A stretch of DNA of 64,000 nucleotides from Naumannella halotolerans (GCF_004364645.1 NZ_SOAW01000002.1:1-64000), one strand, 5' to 3'; positions 8,912 through 17,596 are shown, counted from the stretch's first letter. Translations and numbers: made by a program. Notes: generated from the letters alone by a model not told the origin.

Positions 8912-9334
8912 ATGGCTGACGACGATTGGGTACGCGCGGGCTCCGATGAACACCGGGCGCGGGAACGACGACGTAGCCGGCAAAGACTGCAGCCCGTCCC
9001 GGACCCGGTCAGCATTGCCGATGCGATTCGCCAGGGACGGTCCGGTATGCAACGAGCTGTGATGGTCACTGGCGTGATCACTCGGCTGGCGGAGAAGCGC
9101 ACTGATCACGATGAACCTTGGGCGATCATGGAGATCACCGATGAGACAGGTGCGATCGATGTCCTGGTCTTTCCCCTGGCCCATGCTCGGACACAATGGA
9201 ACGGGCTGGCCTCGGGCGCCCGCGTGCAGGTCTTTGGGAACGTCAGCGACCGTCCCGATGCGGTACCGGAGATCGCCGCCAAAGCGGTTTCCAGCCGGCT
9301 TCCTGAGGAATCCGAGGGACGGAAAGATGCTTGA
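8912..9334 (+). CDS. OB-fold nucleic-acid-binding domain protein
   Basis: This 140-residue protein has an arginine-rich N-terminal tail (HRARERRRSRQR), then a single OB-fold at about 45-125: MVTGVITRLAEKR, then WAIMEITDETGAIDVLVFP and ARVQVFGNVSDR. The pattern matches the tRNA_anti/DnaE-type OB domain that binds single-stranded nucleic acid or tRNA. The partner is unknown. The ATG at 8912 is chosen because the upstream part of the frame is not protein-like; the ribosome site is weak. Confidence 0.65.
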   Translation: MADDDWVRAGSDEHRARERRRSRQRLQPVPDPVSIADAIRQGRSGMQRAVMVTGVITRLAEKRTDHDEPWAIMEITDETGAIDVLVFPLAHARTQWNGLASGARVQVFGNVSDRPDAVPEIAAKAVSSRLPEESEGRKDA

Positions 9335-9400
9335 AATGACTCCGAGTGATCGATTCGACCTTCATCGCCACGTTCATGAAGCGGGCCAGAATCACCCACT

Positions 9401-9934
9401 GTGCCGCGACAGCAACGGAATCCGGACTCTACCGATCATTGTTCTCCCGGGCATCCGGACGGTCACCACACCGCGAGCAATTTCACCGACCCCGAGACGA
9501 GCTATTCCGCCGACGGGGCCGCTGATTACGGTGTCGCTGCCGGCACCCCGATCAAGCCCCGCCTCAACGGGCCGTCCAATCTGGAGTTGAAGGTTTCCAA
9601 AGTCGCACCCTCCTGTTCCGGAGGCGGCGGTGGCACCGGTGTCCAGGTCGAGGTGAGCGAAGGATCGGAGGTGATCGGCTTCGTCTCCTACCTGCACCTT
9701 TCCGATGTGGATGTGGAGGTGGGCGACGTGGTCGACTCCGACACCGTGCTGGGTGAGATCGGGACCGGCTACACCCAGGACGAGAACTGCTGGACCGGAC
9801 CGCACCTGCACCTGGAGGGGTTCAACCGAGCCGATTACAGCTGCTGGGCCACCCCCTCCAGCGTCAGCGCGGGTTCGACCCTCGGACGCATCGGCGGCAG
9901 CGATGTCGGTCAGGCCGGGACGGCCTGCCCCTGA
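9401..9934 (+). CDS. Degenerate LytM/M23-like peptidase domain protein
   Basis: The 177-residue frame starts at the GTG at 9401 and ends with a recognisable M23 C-terminal half: DYGVAAGTPI, a FVSYLHLS strand, VVDSDTVLGEIG and the zinc-ligand motif GPHLHLEG. M23 enzymes are secreted zinc endopeptidases that cut peptidoglycan cross-bridges. Here no signal peptide is seen, and the first zinc ligand (His four residues before the Asp of HxxxD) appears to be Asp in ADGAADY. It may be a 5'-truncated remnant or an inactive relative. It is 66 bp after the OB-fold gene. Confidence 0.45.
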   Translation: MPRQQRNPDSTDHCSPGHPDGHHTASNFTDPETSYSADGAADYGVAAGTPIKPRLNGPSNLELKVSKVAPSCSGGGGGTGVQVEVSEGSEVIGFVSYLHLSDVDVEVGDVVDSDTVLGEIGTGYTQDENCWTGPHLHLEGFNRADYSCWATPSSVSAGSTLGRIGGSDVGQAGTACP

Positions 9935-10032
9935 CCTCTTGGGGGCCGGCTGCACAACCCGGCCCACTCCGCGGACCGGCACCGCCGGGCGTCCACCGCT
10001 CGGCGGTGCGGCAGGTCTACCCACATCCGCCG

Positions 10033-10398
10033 CTACTCCGCGTCGGGTCGCCGAGCCTTCAACCGCGCGTTCTCCGCGCTGACCTCGCGATAGGTCTCCC
10101 GCTCCCGGCGCAGCCACTCCGGCGGATCCGCCAGCAAGGCGCCGATCTGGTCCGAGTCCAGTGCCTCGGTGACACCGGCCCGGGACAGGCCCGAACGCGA
10201 GACCCCGAGCTTCTGCGCCACGACGTCGCGCGGGTACGGGCCGTTGGCCCGCAGCTCGATCAGCCACTGCGGCGGATCTGCCCGGAGTGCATCCAGTTCC
10301 GCCCGGGTGATCGACGTCTGCTGGAACTCCGCCGGCGCGGCAGGCAGGTAGATCCCAAGCTTGCCGGCAGCGGTCGAGGGCTTCATGGTCTGGCTCAC
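10033..10398 (-). CDS. DUF5997 family protein
   Basis: This 121-residue protein begins near MKPSTAAGKLGIYLPAAPAE and contains two copies of an ADPPxWLxELR-like motif (ADPPQWLIELR and ADPPEWLRRER) flanking a short helix-turn-helix-like segment (RDVVAQKLGVSRSGLSRAGV). This is the DUF5997 family, actinobacterial and of unknown function. It is divergent from a gene for a free-standing LysR effector domain only 38 bp away, a pairing common in actinomycetes, so the two probably work together as a regulator. The GTG at 10398 or the ATG at 10386 could be the start. Confidence 0.85.
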   Translation of the reverse strand: MSQTMKPSTAAGKLGIYLPAAPAEFQQTSITRAELDALRADPPQWLIELRANGPYPRDVVAQKLGVSRSGLSRAGVTEALDSDQIGALLADPPEWLRRERETYREVSAENARLKARRPDAE

Positions 10399-10436
10399 TC
10401 CCCCACACTATCCGCGCCGGGAGTAGCCTGCCTGGG

Positions 10437-11087
10437 GTGACCGATCAGCCCGACCCGCCAGCCGCGCCGCTTCGGATCGGTTTCGTCCCCGGAGTCACCT
10501 TGACCAAGTGGCGACGGATCTGGTCCGAACGATTCGGCCGCCGCCCCTTGGAGGTGGTCGAGGTCGACGCCGCCGCCCAGCGGGAGGTGCTGGACTCCGG
10601 TCAGTTCGACATGTGTTTTGTCCGACTACCAATCGAGCGCGACGACCTGCACCTGATCCCGCTCTACGACGAACTGCCCGTGCTCTGGTTGTCCAAGGAA
10701 CACCTGCTCAGCGCCTTGGATGAGATCACCGCCGATGACCTCGCCGAGGAGGATGTACGTACCGATCCGAACCCGATGAACATCGACCTGACCGCCGCCC
10801 AGCACACGGTGCTGCACGTACCGATGTCGATCGCCCGCACCCACAGCCGTCGCGACCTGACCTATCGGCCGATCGTCGACGCCAACCCGCCCACCATCGG
10901 GCTTGCGTGGCGTACCGACAACAACCATCCGATGATCGACGAGTTCATCGGCATCGTCCGCGGTCGGACGGCGAACAGTTCACGGACCGCTCAGGAACGC
11001 CAACCCGAGAAGCCCTCGAAGAAGAGCGGCAAGCGGGCGACCGATCGGGACAGACAACAGCGCCGGCGTCCGCGGCACCGGCGCTGA
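10437..11087 (+). CDS. LysR-type substrate-binding domain protein without DNA-binding domain
   Basis: This 216-residue protein begins directly with the first strand of a periplasmic-binding-protein fold (PLRIGFVPGVTLTKW) and runs through DMCFVRLPIERDDLHLIPLYDE, as in LysR effector domains. No helix-turn-helix precedes it. The last 40 residues are a basic tail (RPEK..KKSGKR..RRRPRHRR) that might contact nucleic acid. The divergent DUF5997 gene could supply the missing DNA-binding part. The GTG at 10437 leaves only 38 bp between the two starts, so they must share a promoter region. Confidence 0.8.
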   Translation: MTDQPDPPAAPLRIGFVPGVTLTKWRRIWSERFGRRPLEVVEVDAAAQREVLDSGQFDMCFVRLPIERDDLHLIPLYDELPVLWLSKEHLLSALDEITADDLAEEDVRTDPNPMNIDLTAAQHTVLHVPMSIARTHSRRDLTYRPIVDANPPTIGLAWRTDNNHPMIDEFIGIVRGRTANSSRTAQERQPEKPSKKSGKRATDRDRQQRRRPRHRR

Positions 11088-11102
11088 TCGACCCGAGGAT
11101 CC

Positions 11103-11447
11103 TCAGTGCCAGGTGAACGCCACGATCGCGTTCACCACGGTCACGCCGGCTGCCGCCAGGGCGAAGGTACGACTCGGCTTGTCCTTCTTGTACCGCGCCT
11201 TGCCGACCTCGGCCAGACCGACGACGACGATCGCCAGGATCAGCTTCACTGCGATCTTGGCATGGTTCAGCTCGCCCAGATGCCCGACCTCGATGATCCC
11301 GACCAGCGCGAGACCGATCAGCAACTGGATCCGGGCCGCCCAGACCTGGACCGGATGTCCGCTCCTCAGCGGGACCACGGCGCCGACGATGATCGCGACA
11401 GTGGCGATCATGTGGCAGACATAGAGAATGATGCGCAGCGTGTCCAT
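11103..11447 (-). CDS. Four-helix membrane protein of unknown function
   Basis: The 114-residue product has four predicted membrane spans at about 5-25, 33-53, 62-82 and 92-112, with short loops. Between the third and fourth is a basic loop (GKARYKKDKPSR). No known motif is recognised. It is convergent with the LysR-domain gene. Confidence 0.65.
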   Translation of the reverse strand: MDTLRIILYVCHMIATVAIIVGAVVPLRSGHPVQVWAARIQLLIGLALVGIIEVGHLGELNHAKIAVKLILAIVVVGLAEVGKARYKKDKPSRTFALAAAGVTVVNAIVAFTWH

Positions 11448-11541
11448 GGGCGCAATCTACGACGTTCCGCAGCGGAGCCACATGTAGGCACCCCTGCACG
11501 GGGTACGGCAGACTGAACTGGTGAGAATCGAGGAGGAACAG

Positions 11542-12009
11542 ATGTCGGAGACGACGATGGACGCGGCCGCCAAGCAGCGGGTACGCGAGGCCCTGCTGGC
11601 CCAGTTGCAGGCCCAGCTCGAGGCCTCCCAGGAGAGCATCGCGGTGGAGACCGAGGGGGCGCAGATCGACGAGGAGGACGACCACCGCGAGGACGACACC
11701 GCGCAGTCCTACGAGTACGGCGACAAGGCCGGTGTCCTGGAGGAGTTCGCCGCCGGTCAGGAGCAGCGCGCCGAGACCGCCGAGGACCTCGACTTCTCCC
11801 TGACCGACGTCGTCCGTCCGGGTGCGATCGTCGGTTTCGACGGCAACCGCTACATCGCCGGCGTGGTCTCCGATGCCTTCGACGTCGACGGCATCACCTA
11901 TGAGGGGATCTCCGCCGACGCCCCCGCCTACCAGGCGCTGGAGGGCAAACACCTCGGCGACGGCTTCTCGATCGGCGACCGGGGTCACACCATCGACTTC
12001 CTGGCCTGA
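11542..12009 (+). CDS. GreA/GreB-like two-domain protein (predicted)
   Basis: This 155-residue acidic protein has an N-terminal helical, probably coiled-coil region (KQRVREALLAQLQAQLEAS) rich in Glu and Asp to about residue 85, then a small beta-rich domain (VVRPGAIVGFDGNRYIAGVV ... FSIGDRGHTIDFLA). The shape resembles the Gre transcription-factor family, in which a coiled coil reaches into the RNA polymerase secondary channel, but I cannot point to the conserved tip acidic pair with certainty. The ATG at 11542 is preceded by AGGAGGAACAG; a GTG at 11521 would add seven residues. Confidence 0.5.
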   Translation: MSETTMDAAAKQRVREALLAQLQAQLEASQESIAVETEGAQIDEEDDHREDDTAQSYEYGDKAGVLEEFAAGQEQRAETAEDLDFSLTDVVRPGAIVGFDGNRYIAGVVSDAFDVDGITYEGISADAPAYQALEGKHLGDGFSIGDRGHTIDFLA

Positions 12010-12024
12010 CCTCCGGGCCGCCCG

Positions 12025-12063
12025 CCCGATCAATCAGCCCGATCAGTCAGCCCGATCAATCAG
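12025..12063. repeat. Three 13-bp tandem repeats
   Basis: CCCGATCAATCAG occurs at 12025-12037, with one mismatch at 12038-12050, and again exactly at 12051-12063. It lies in the convergent gap between the Gre-like gene and the SDR gene and overlaps the SDR stop. The wording is close to the degenerate repeats at 185-366. Confidence 0.8.
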
Positions 12064-12909
12064 TATGCGTGGAAACCCGCGTGGCGGGCTGGAGGTCATA
12101 GGCGGCCTGTGCCGTCTCCGGACGCCGCCCGTCGTTCAGCAGGCGATCCCACTGACTCTCGGTCTGCGCCCGGATGTCGTCGACGGTGCTGGCCGGTAGT
12201 ACATGGCGATAGGCCGTGTCCTTGCCGGCCAGTACGTCGAGGGTCACCTGGTAGACCTCTTCGGGATCGAACTGCTCGTGCGGGAACGCCAACTTCGCGT
12301 AATCGACCGACCGTGCGGCCGGATCGTCGATCCAGGACTTCCAGGTCTCGAACATGGTGTCGTTGAAGCCGGTCAGGAACGGTCCGGGATTGATCGTGGC
12401 GATCTGCGCCCCGTGTTCGGCGAGCTCCTGGTCCAAGGCATCGGCGATTGCTCCACGGCATGTTTCGATCGGGAGTAGGCACCGGTGAAGAGATCGGCGG
12501 TCAGCCCGGCCACGGAGGACATGAAGATGATCTTCCCGCCACCCTTTGCGATCATGTTCTTGGCGATCCCCTGGGTGAGCAGGACCGGTCCGAAGACATT
12601 GACCTCGAACTGCCGGCGAAGATTCTCCGCCGGGATGTCCACCGCTGAGCCACCTTCGGCGATGCCGGCATTGTTCAGCAGGACGTCGACATCCCACCCC
12701 CAGGCCTTGCGCCGATCGCCTTCGTCGGTCACGTCGAGCTTCTCGATCCGAAGGTCGACTCCCCGTGCACTCGCCTCGGCGCGCAGCGCGCCGACCTGGG
12801 CGATGATCTCCACACCGGCGATCACCTCGCTGCCCTGTTCAGCCAATCGCAGCGCCACTTCCTTGCCGAAGCCGCTGCCTGCACCTGTGATCAGGTACGT
12901 GCTGGACAC
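12056..12909 (-). pseudogene. Short-chain dehydrogenase/reductase with a single-base frameshift
   Basis: Two overlapping frames make one SDR. The first gives the N-terminal Rossmann part, with YLITGAGSGFGKEVALRLAE (TGxxxGxG), the LLNNAGIAEGG motif, the catalytic SSV and the YSRSKHAVE active site. At about 12450 the frame breaks and the next frame continues with IADALDQELAEHGAQ, NPGPFLTGFND and so on to 12056. Restoring one G in GTGGAG-CAATCG joins them exactly. The enzyme would be an NAD(P)-dependent oxidoreductase of unknown substrate. Either the gene is inactivated or the assembly lacks a base. GTG at 12909 is the likely start. Confidence 0.8.
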
Positions 12910-12994
12910 GATGATCACTTCCCGTCGATAGAGGACGCGGTGTTCCCGCTCCTCCACCATGGCACGGTGGACAAACCAGCCACTCCGGTGGGGC

Positions 12995-13516
12995 TCAGCT
13001 GTAGAGCACCCGGAACCGTTCCAGCACGACCGGCATGTCGGGGCTGAAACCGCCGTGGGAGAACTCGGTGAAGAACCGTCGGTGCTCGGTCTGCCAGTGT
13101 GCCAGCGACCGGTCACCCTCTCCCTCGAGACGGGCGTGTTCGGCATCGACCTGGTCGAACGGGCGTACCTCCACCGCGGTGGTACGGATCAGCGCCCGCG
13201 GCCGACCGCGACCGTCGACCACGATCCCGAGGTCACCGACACTCGGCACCGGCTCGTCGGCGGCCTGGTAGTCGGCCAGTGCGGAGGCGGTCGCCGTCTT
13301 CACCCCGTCGACGATCAGTTCGGCCAACGCGTCCTGCTGTTCGGGCGTACCGCCGAAGGCCATGGTGGGCGGCGGCAGGGTTTCACCGGTGGTGACGCCG
13401 AGGTAGCCGGGCAGCGGATTCGCCCGGGTCGCCAGGTGCGCCCCGGCCCAGAACTCGGCGACCAGATCGGGTCCCGGGCTCCCGGGCTCCGGAGCATTGT
13501 CGTCCGAAATCGCCAT
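12995..13516 (-). CDS. ASCH domain protein
   Basis: This 173-residue protein has an ASCH core (about 75-165): KTATASALADYQ, GDLGIVVDGRGRPRALIRTT, then EVRPFDQVDAEHARLEGEGD. ASCH domains are RNA-binding-like beta barrels related to PUA; some members are amidohydrolases acting on modified cytidine. An extra N-terminal part of about 70 residues contains EFWAGAHLATRANP. The ATG overlaps the stop of the DUF2630 gene (TGATG), indicating translational coupling. Confidence 0.8.
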   Translation of the reverse strand: MAISDDNAPEPGSPGPDLVAEFWAGAHLATRANPLPGYLGVTTGETLPPPTMAFGGTPEQQDALAELIVDGVKTATASALADYQAADEPVPSVGDLGIVVDGRGRPRALIRTTAVEVRPFDQVDAEHARLEGEGDRSLAHWQTEHRRFFTEFSHGGFSPDMPVVLERFRVLYS

Positions 13517-13764
13517 CAGCCCTGGTAGTCCTCGACCTCCGCGGCCGGTCGCAGCTTCGCGTCATCGGGGTCGCGGCCGTACTGCCGGTCGGCCTGCCGC
13601 TGCCGCAACAGGTCCCACAACTGGTCGAGCTGGGTCTCCAGGGCAGCGATCCGCTCGTGTTCGGTATCGCTGGAGATCCGCCCGGCCTGCAGGTCGGCGC
13701 GCAGCTTCTTCTCCTCAGCGATGGCGTCGGTGATCTGGGAGTGGATCGTCGAATCGTTCGTCAT
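13516..13764 (-). CDS. DUF2630 family protein
   Basis: The product is 82 residues, almost entirely helical: IHSQITDAIAEEKKLR, then ERIAALETQLDQLWDLLRQR and a C-terminal DPDDAKLRP. This is the DUF2630 family of small actinobacterial coiled-coil proteins, function unknown. The ATG at 13764 follows GAGGAG. Its stop overlaps the start of the ASCH gene by one base. Confidence 0.85.
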   Translation of the reverse strand: MTNDSTIHSQITDAIAEEKKLRADLQAGRISSDTEHERIAALETQLDQLWDLLRQRQADRQYGRDPDDAKLRPAAEVEDYQG

Positions 13765-13816
13765 GAACCCATTCTCCTCCTCGCTCACCCTCTTCCACCA
13801 TCCGGCCGGGTTCCGA

Positions 13817-14827
13817 TCACGTCTGCCACGAACCGACCACACTCGTCCGTCGATCGGATCCGTCCAGGACGATCGGCAACCCGGCCAGGCGGAACCACTG
13901 GGGTTCGAACCATCCCGTCACCTGGTCGACCAGACCGTCGCGGTCGACCCGCAGCACCTGGAACTGGAACGCCTCGAACTGGGAGCCCTTGCGCAGGTAC
14001 ATACCGACCGCGGGTTGTCCGTTCGCCCGCGTCGGCAGGTACCGAAGTTGATCCGGGCCATGGCTCGGGCAGTGGGTCCAGGACAGTCGCGCCGACGCCT
14101 CGGCGCCGACGTACCACCGGTCGAAGGGCGGCATCTGCCAGGTCACCTCGTCGGCCAGGCTGGCGACCACGGCGTCGAAGTCGTGGTCCTGGAAGGCCGC
14201 CACGAATCTTGCGACGGCCACTTTCTCGACCTGCGGATCGACGGCCTCGCCCGTACCGTCCGCGGCTTCGCCGACCATCGCCCGTGCCCGGTGCAGAGCG
14301 GAGTTCACCGCGGCCACCGTGGTCTGCAGCGTTTCGGCCGTCTCCGCCGCGCTGTAGCCGAGGACTTCCCGCAGCAACAGCACTGCCCGCTGATTCGCGG
14401 TGAGCTGTTGGAGGGCGGTGGTCCAGGCGATCGTGATGTTCTCCTGGGCCAGGAACCGCTCCTCCGGGGTCGGGTTCGCGCCCTGCCACAGGTACGACTC
14501 CGGCAGCGGCTCGACCCAGTTGACGTCACTGCGCAGGTTCAGTGGCGCGATCGGGTCCCCGGCAGGAGTGCCCAGATCCGTCGGCAGCACCCGCCGGGAA
14601 CTCGACGCGAGCGCGTTCAGACAGGCATTGGTGGCGATCCTGTACATCCAGGTCTTCACCGAGGCCCGGTGGTCGAAGGCACCGAATCCGCGCCAGGCCC
14701 GGAGATAGGTCTCCTGGACCAGGTCCTCGGCCTCCGTCGTGGAGCCCATCATCCGATAGCAATGCGCCAGCAGCTGTGCCCGCAGCGGCCCGGCCGCGCT
14801 CTCGAAGGCTGCCTCGTCGGTGCTCAT
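13817..14827 (-). CDS. ECF-type RNA polymerase sigma factor with SnoaL-like C-terminal domain
   Basis: Region 2 is at about residues 15-75 (LLAHCYRMMGSTTEAEDLVQETYLR split over the core) and region 4 at about 125-185 (LTANQRAVLLLREVLGYSAAE then LHRARAMV). A SnoaL/NTF2-like domain follows to the end (about 205-336, with RFVAAFQDHDFDAVVASLAD). Such sigma factors (SigG/SigJ-like, ECF41-like) often act without a classical anti-sigma factor and use the C-terminal domain for control. The ATG at 14827 follows GGGGAG; 336 residues. The next upstream gene is a VOC protein, a frequent neighbour of this sigma group and a likely co-regulated gene. Confidence 0.88.
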   Translation of the reverse strand: MSTDEAAFESAAGPLRAQLLAHCYRMMGSTTEAEDLVQETYLRAWRGFGAFDHRASVKTWMYRIATNACLNALASSSRRVLPTDLGTPAGDPIAPLNLRSDVNWVEPLPESYLWQGANPTPEERFLAQENITIAWTTALQQLTANQRAVLLLREVLGYSAAETAETLQTTVAAVNSALHRARAMVGEAADGTGEAVDPQVEKVAVARFVAAFQDHDFDAVVASLADEVTWQMPPFDRWYVGAEASARLSWTHCPSHGPDQLRYLPTRANGQPAVGMYLRKGSQFEAFQFQVLRVDRDGLVDQVTGWFEPQWFRLAGLPIVLDGSDRRTSVVGSWQT

Positions 14828-14879
14828 GCCCCATTCTCCCCTTTTGTCCGTCGCCGGCGTTGCCGGGTTCGGCGGCGGA

Positions 14880-15296
14880 TCAGTTCGACTCGGCCGCCGC
14901 GCTCGGATCGAAGTACATCCACTCCCAGACGTGGCCGTCCAGATCGGTGAAGGCACGCGAATACATGAATCCCAGGTCCTGGCTGCAGTTGCGCACCTCG
15001 GCGGCGCCGAGGCCGATCGCCTTGTCGACCTGCTGATCGACCTGGTCTCGCGAGTCGGCCGACACGCAGAGCAGTTGCTCGTGGGTACCTGGCTCGTGCG
15101 GACGCCCGTCGTGGAAGGAGTTGAAGTAGCTGCGTTCCAGCAGCATGACGTGGGTGTTGGAGTTCACCCGCATGGTGTGCGCCTTCCCCTCCTGGCACAT
15201 ACCCGGGTCGAACTCGTACCCCAACTCGACGAAGAACTGCTGTGCCTTGGCGGTGTCGACGACGGGAAGGTTGATGAAGGTCATCTGGTTCTGCAT
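14880..15296 (-). CDS. VOC (glyoxalase/bleomycin-resistance-like) family protein
   Basis: This 138-residue protein has the paired beta-alpha-beta-beta-beta modules of the vicinal oxygen chelate fold: MTFINLPVVDTAKAQQFFVE at the start and AFTDLDGHVWEWMYFDP near the end, with the C-terminal glutamate in WEW a usual metal ligand. It may be a dioxygenase, a lyase or a binding protein; the substrate is unknown. It lies 52 bp upstream of the ECF sigma gene on the same strand. Confidence 0.85.
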   Translation of the reverse strand: MQNQMTFINLPVVDTAKAQQFFVELGYEFDPGMCQEGKAHTMRVNSNTHVMLLERSYFNSFHDGRPHEPGTHEQLLCVSADSRDQVDQQVDKAIGLGAAEVRNCSQDLGFMYSRAFTDLDGHVWEWMYFDPSAAAESN

Positions 15297-15422
15297 GGTC
15301 GTACCTCTCGGGTCTCGGCGCTGCCGGTTCGCTGCGCCCTCATCACTACAGACCGGCCAGGTACGCCGAACTCATCGCACTCGGCTGACATTCTTTTCGC
15401 CATGGTGCCCGGGGCCCACCGA

Positions 15423-15453
15423 CATGTACCCCGGCCCTCGCCCGGGGTACATG
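15423..15453 (-). terminator. Perfect 12-bp hairpin, probable terminator
   Basis: CATGTACCCCGG (15423-15434) and its exact complement (15442-15453) are separated by a 7-nt loop. It lies 19 bp beyond the stop of the minus-strand secreted-protein gene and ahead of the VOC gene. There is no T-run, as is usual in these genomes. Confidence 0.65.
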
Positions 15454-15471
15454 ATCATCGGCCTCACCGGA

Positions 15472-15954
15472 TCAACTGATCAGGAACTCCTCGAACTGGC
15501 CGTAGTCGTTGGTGAAGCTCAACGTGGTCGTCCCCGGGGTGACGTGGTTGCTCATCGCCACCTCGAAGGGCAGCTTGCCCGTGACACACTCACCCTCGGC
15601 CAGGAAGACCTCGCGCGGGAACCCCTCGTCGTCACTGATCATCTCGGACTCGATCCCGTCCCAGGGCTTCACCTGCCGCCCTTCGGTGCCCTCCTGGCTG
15701 ACAGTGAAGTCGTCGTGGGTGACCGTCACCACACCATCGCGATCACCGGCCGGGAGGTCGTCCAGGCAGACCTGCACCTCCGCCACCATCGCCTGCAGCA
15801 CATGGTCGCCGAGACCGGAGTAGCGCACCTCCTCGAGCTGGATGGTGAGCGCCTCGTCCGCTGGCGCCGCCTGTGCCGGCACGGCTCCCAACCCGAAGGC
15901 TCCCAATGCAGCGATGGGGGCAACCAGTGCGGTGATCTTCTGCGGCATGCTCAT
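15472..15954 (-). CDS. Secreted protein with DUF4352-like Ig-type fold (predicted), paralogue of the 24.4 kb protein
   Basis: This 160-residue protein begins with a Sec signal peptide (about 1-29, ending PAQAAPAD). The mature part is beta-rich and ends with a WDGIE motif, then FPREVFLAEGECVTGKLPFE, NDYGQFEEFLIS. The GEC-x-x-G-x-LP-F-V pattern resembles the last strands of DUF4352-like extracellular Ig folds, but this is weak. A second gene at 24361-24864 shares the WDGIE, FP, GEC..G.LP and GQ.E.F signatures, so the two are paralogues. The ATG follows GGAGAGGGAG. Function unknown. Confidence 0.75.
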   Translation of the reverse strand: MSMPQKITALVAPIAALGAFGLGAVPAQAAPADEALTIQLEEVRYSGLGDHVLQAMVAEVQVCLDDLPAGDRDGVVTVTHDDFTVSQEGTEGRQVKPWDGIESEMISDDEGFPREVFLAEGECVTGKLPFEVAMSNHVTPGTTTLSFTNDYGQFEEFLIS

Positions 15955-16168
15955 CGTTCTCCCTCTCCTCGCAGCCGACCTCGGTGGCCGGTCCTACTGA
16001 ATGCGATGTCGATCCACCCGGATCGGTTCGCTGGCGAGTGGGCCCAACCACCACGAGATCGCCGATCAGCCCGCTGTCGCAGCCTCAGATCGCTGTCCGG
16101 ATGGTGAACAAACACTCCTGCCGAAACGAGACAGGGCTGCCCTGAGCCCACCCGGTTACGATGCGCTG

Positions 16169-17596
16169 ATGGACCGCAAGGTGTTGATCCTCAGTGCCAG
16201 CGTCGGCTCCGGCCACAACAGTGCCGCCGCCGCGCTGGAGACTGTGCTGCGCAACAGCAACGACGTCACCCAGGTCCGCCGGGTCGACGTGCTGCAGACC
16301 ACCCCGGACCTCTACCGCACCCTCTATGACGACGCCTACTTCAAACTGGTCGAGGCCGCGCCATGGCTGGTGAGCTGGCAGTACGACCTGAACGAACCGC
16401 CGTTCAAGCTCGGTGGCACGGCCTCGATCTGGGACCGGCTGAACACCACCGCGATCTCCCGGTCGATCCGCGAGTTCCACCCCGACCTGATCCTGTGCAC
16501 GCACTTCCTGCCTGCCCGGTTGATCTCGCTGCTGCAGACCCGGGGCGTCCTTCACACCCGGATGGCGGTGATCACCACCGATTACGACTTCCAGGGTCTG
16601 TGGTTGCCGAACACGTTCTCCCGCTTCTTCGTGGCCCGCGAGGAGACCCGACAACATCTGATCACCCTCGGCGTACCCGCTGACCGGGTGGCCACCTCCG
16701 GCATCCCGGTGCGCCACGAACTCGGCCGTCCGGTCGACCGCCCCGCCGTGCTCGACCGGTTCGGCCTGAGTGGAGAGGTGCCGGCGGTGCTGGTGTCCGC
16801 CGGTGCCGCCGGGGGTGCATATGCGACCACGATCGTGCAGCAACTGCTGCACCGGCCCGAACCCTTCCAGGCGGTCGTCGTGTGTGGTCACAATGCCGAG
16901 CTGAGGCAACAGGTGGATGCCCTCGTGGCCGGACACACCGATCGGTTCACGGTGCTCGGCTACACCACCGAGATGCCCGATCTGATGCGTGTGTGCGATC
17001 TCTTCGTCGGCAAACCCGGGGGGCTCAGCGCCTCCGAGTGCATGGCCGCCGGACTGCCGATGGCACTGATCGATCCGATCCCCGGCCAGGAGGAGCGCAA
17101 CAGCGACTACCTGCTGGAACGTGGTGCTGCGATCCGCTGCAACTACGACACGACGATCGGCTGGAAGGTCGGTGAGCTGCTGGGCGACCCCGAACGACTC
17201 ACCCGGATGTCGGCCGCCGCCGCAGCGACCGGTCGGCCGCATGCGGCCGGTACCGTCGTCTCGCAGATGCTGACCGATACCGATGACTCCTTGTGGATCA
17301 GTCATGGCGCCCAGCGTTCTCTCCTGCTCGCCAGCGAGGACGGGCTTGCGGAGCTGGATGCCTCCCGCCGCGTGACCGCCCTGCACGATCCCGAATCCGG
17401 GCGTTCGCTGGCGCTGATCACCAGGTCCCAGTTGGATTCCTTGCAGCGCGCCACCCGTACCGACCATCCGCAGGAGATGACCGTCGACCGGTCGAGGATG
17501 CGTGGCCTGCGGAGCCTGCGGGTGGACCCGTTCCTGCTGCTCACCCTGCACCAGATGCTGGGTGACCGATCGCAGATGACCTTCAGTCTGAGCTGA
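16169..17596 (+). CDS. MGDG-synthase-like glycosyltransferase (GT28 family)
   Basis: This 475-residue enzyme begins LILSASVGSGHNSAAAALE, the N-terminal glycine-rich loop of monogalactosyldiacylglycerol synthase and UgtP diacylglycerol glucosyltransferases. The acceptor half follows, then a GT-B C-terminal half with LVSAGAAGGAYATTIV, VCGHNAELRQQ, GYTTEMPDLMRVCDLFVGKP and GGLSASECMAAGLPMALIDP. It would transfer a sugar from a nucleotide donor to a lipid at the membrane. The last 100 residues or so (from about LWISHGAQRSLLLASEDG) are an extension I do not recognise. It overlaps the convergent transporter gene by 14 bp. Confidence 0.85.
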   Translation: MDRKVLILSASVGSGHNSAAAALETVLRNSNDVTQVRRVDVLQTTPDLYRTLYDDAYFKLVEAAPWLVSWQYDLNEPPFKLGGTASIWDRLNTTAISRSIREFHPDLILCTHFLPARLISLLQTRGVLHTRMAVITTDYDFQGLWLPNTFSRFFVAREETRQHLITLGVPADRVATSGIPVRHELGRPVDRPAVLDRFGLSGEVPAVLVSAGAAGGAYATTIVQQLLHRPEPFQAVVVCGHNAELRQQVDALVAGHTDRFTVLGYTTEMPDLMRVCDLFVGKPGGLSASECMAAGLPMALIDPIPGQEERNSDYLLERGAAIRCNYDTTIGWKVGELLGDPERLTRMSAAAAATGRPHAAGTVVSQMLTDTDDSLWISHGAQRSLLLASEDGLAELDASRRVTALHDPESGRSLALITRSQLDSLQRATRTDHPQEMTVDRSRMRGLRSLRVDPFLLLTLHQMLGDRSQMTFSLS

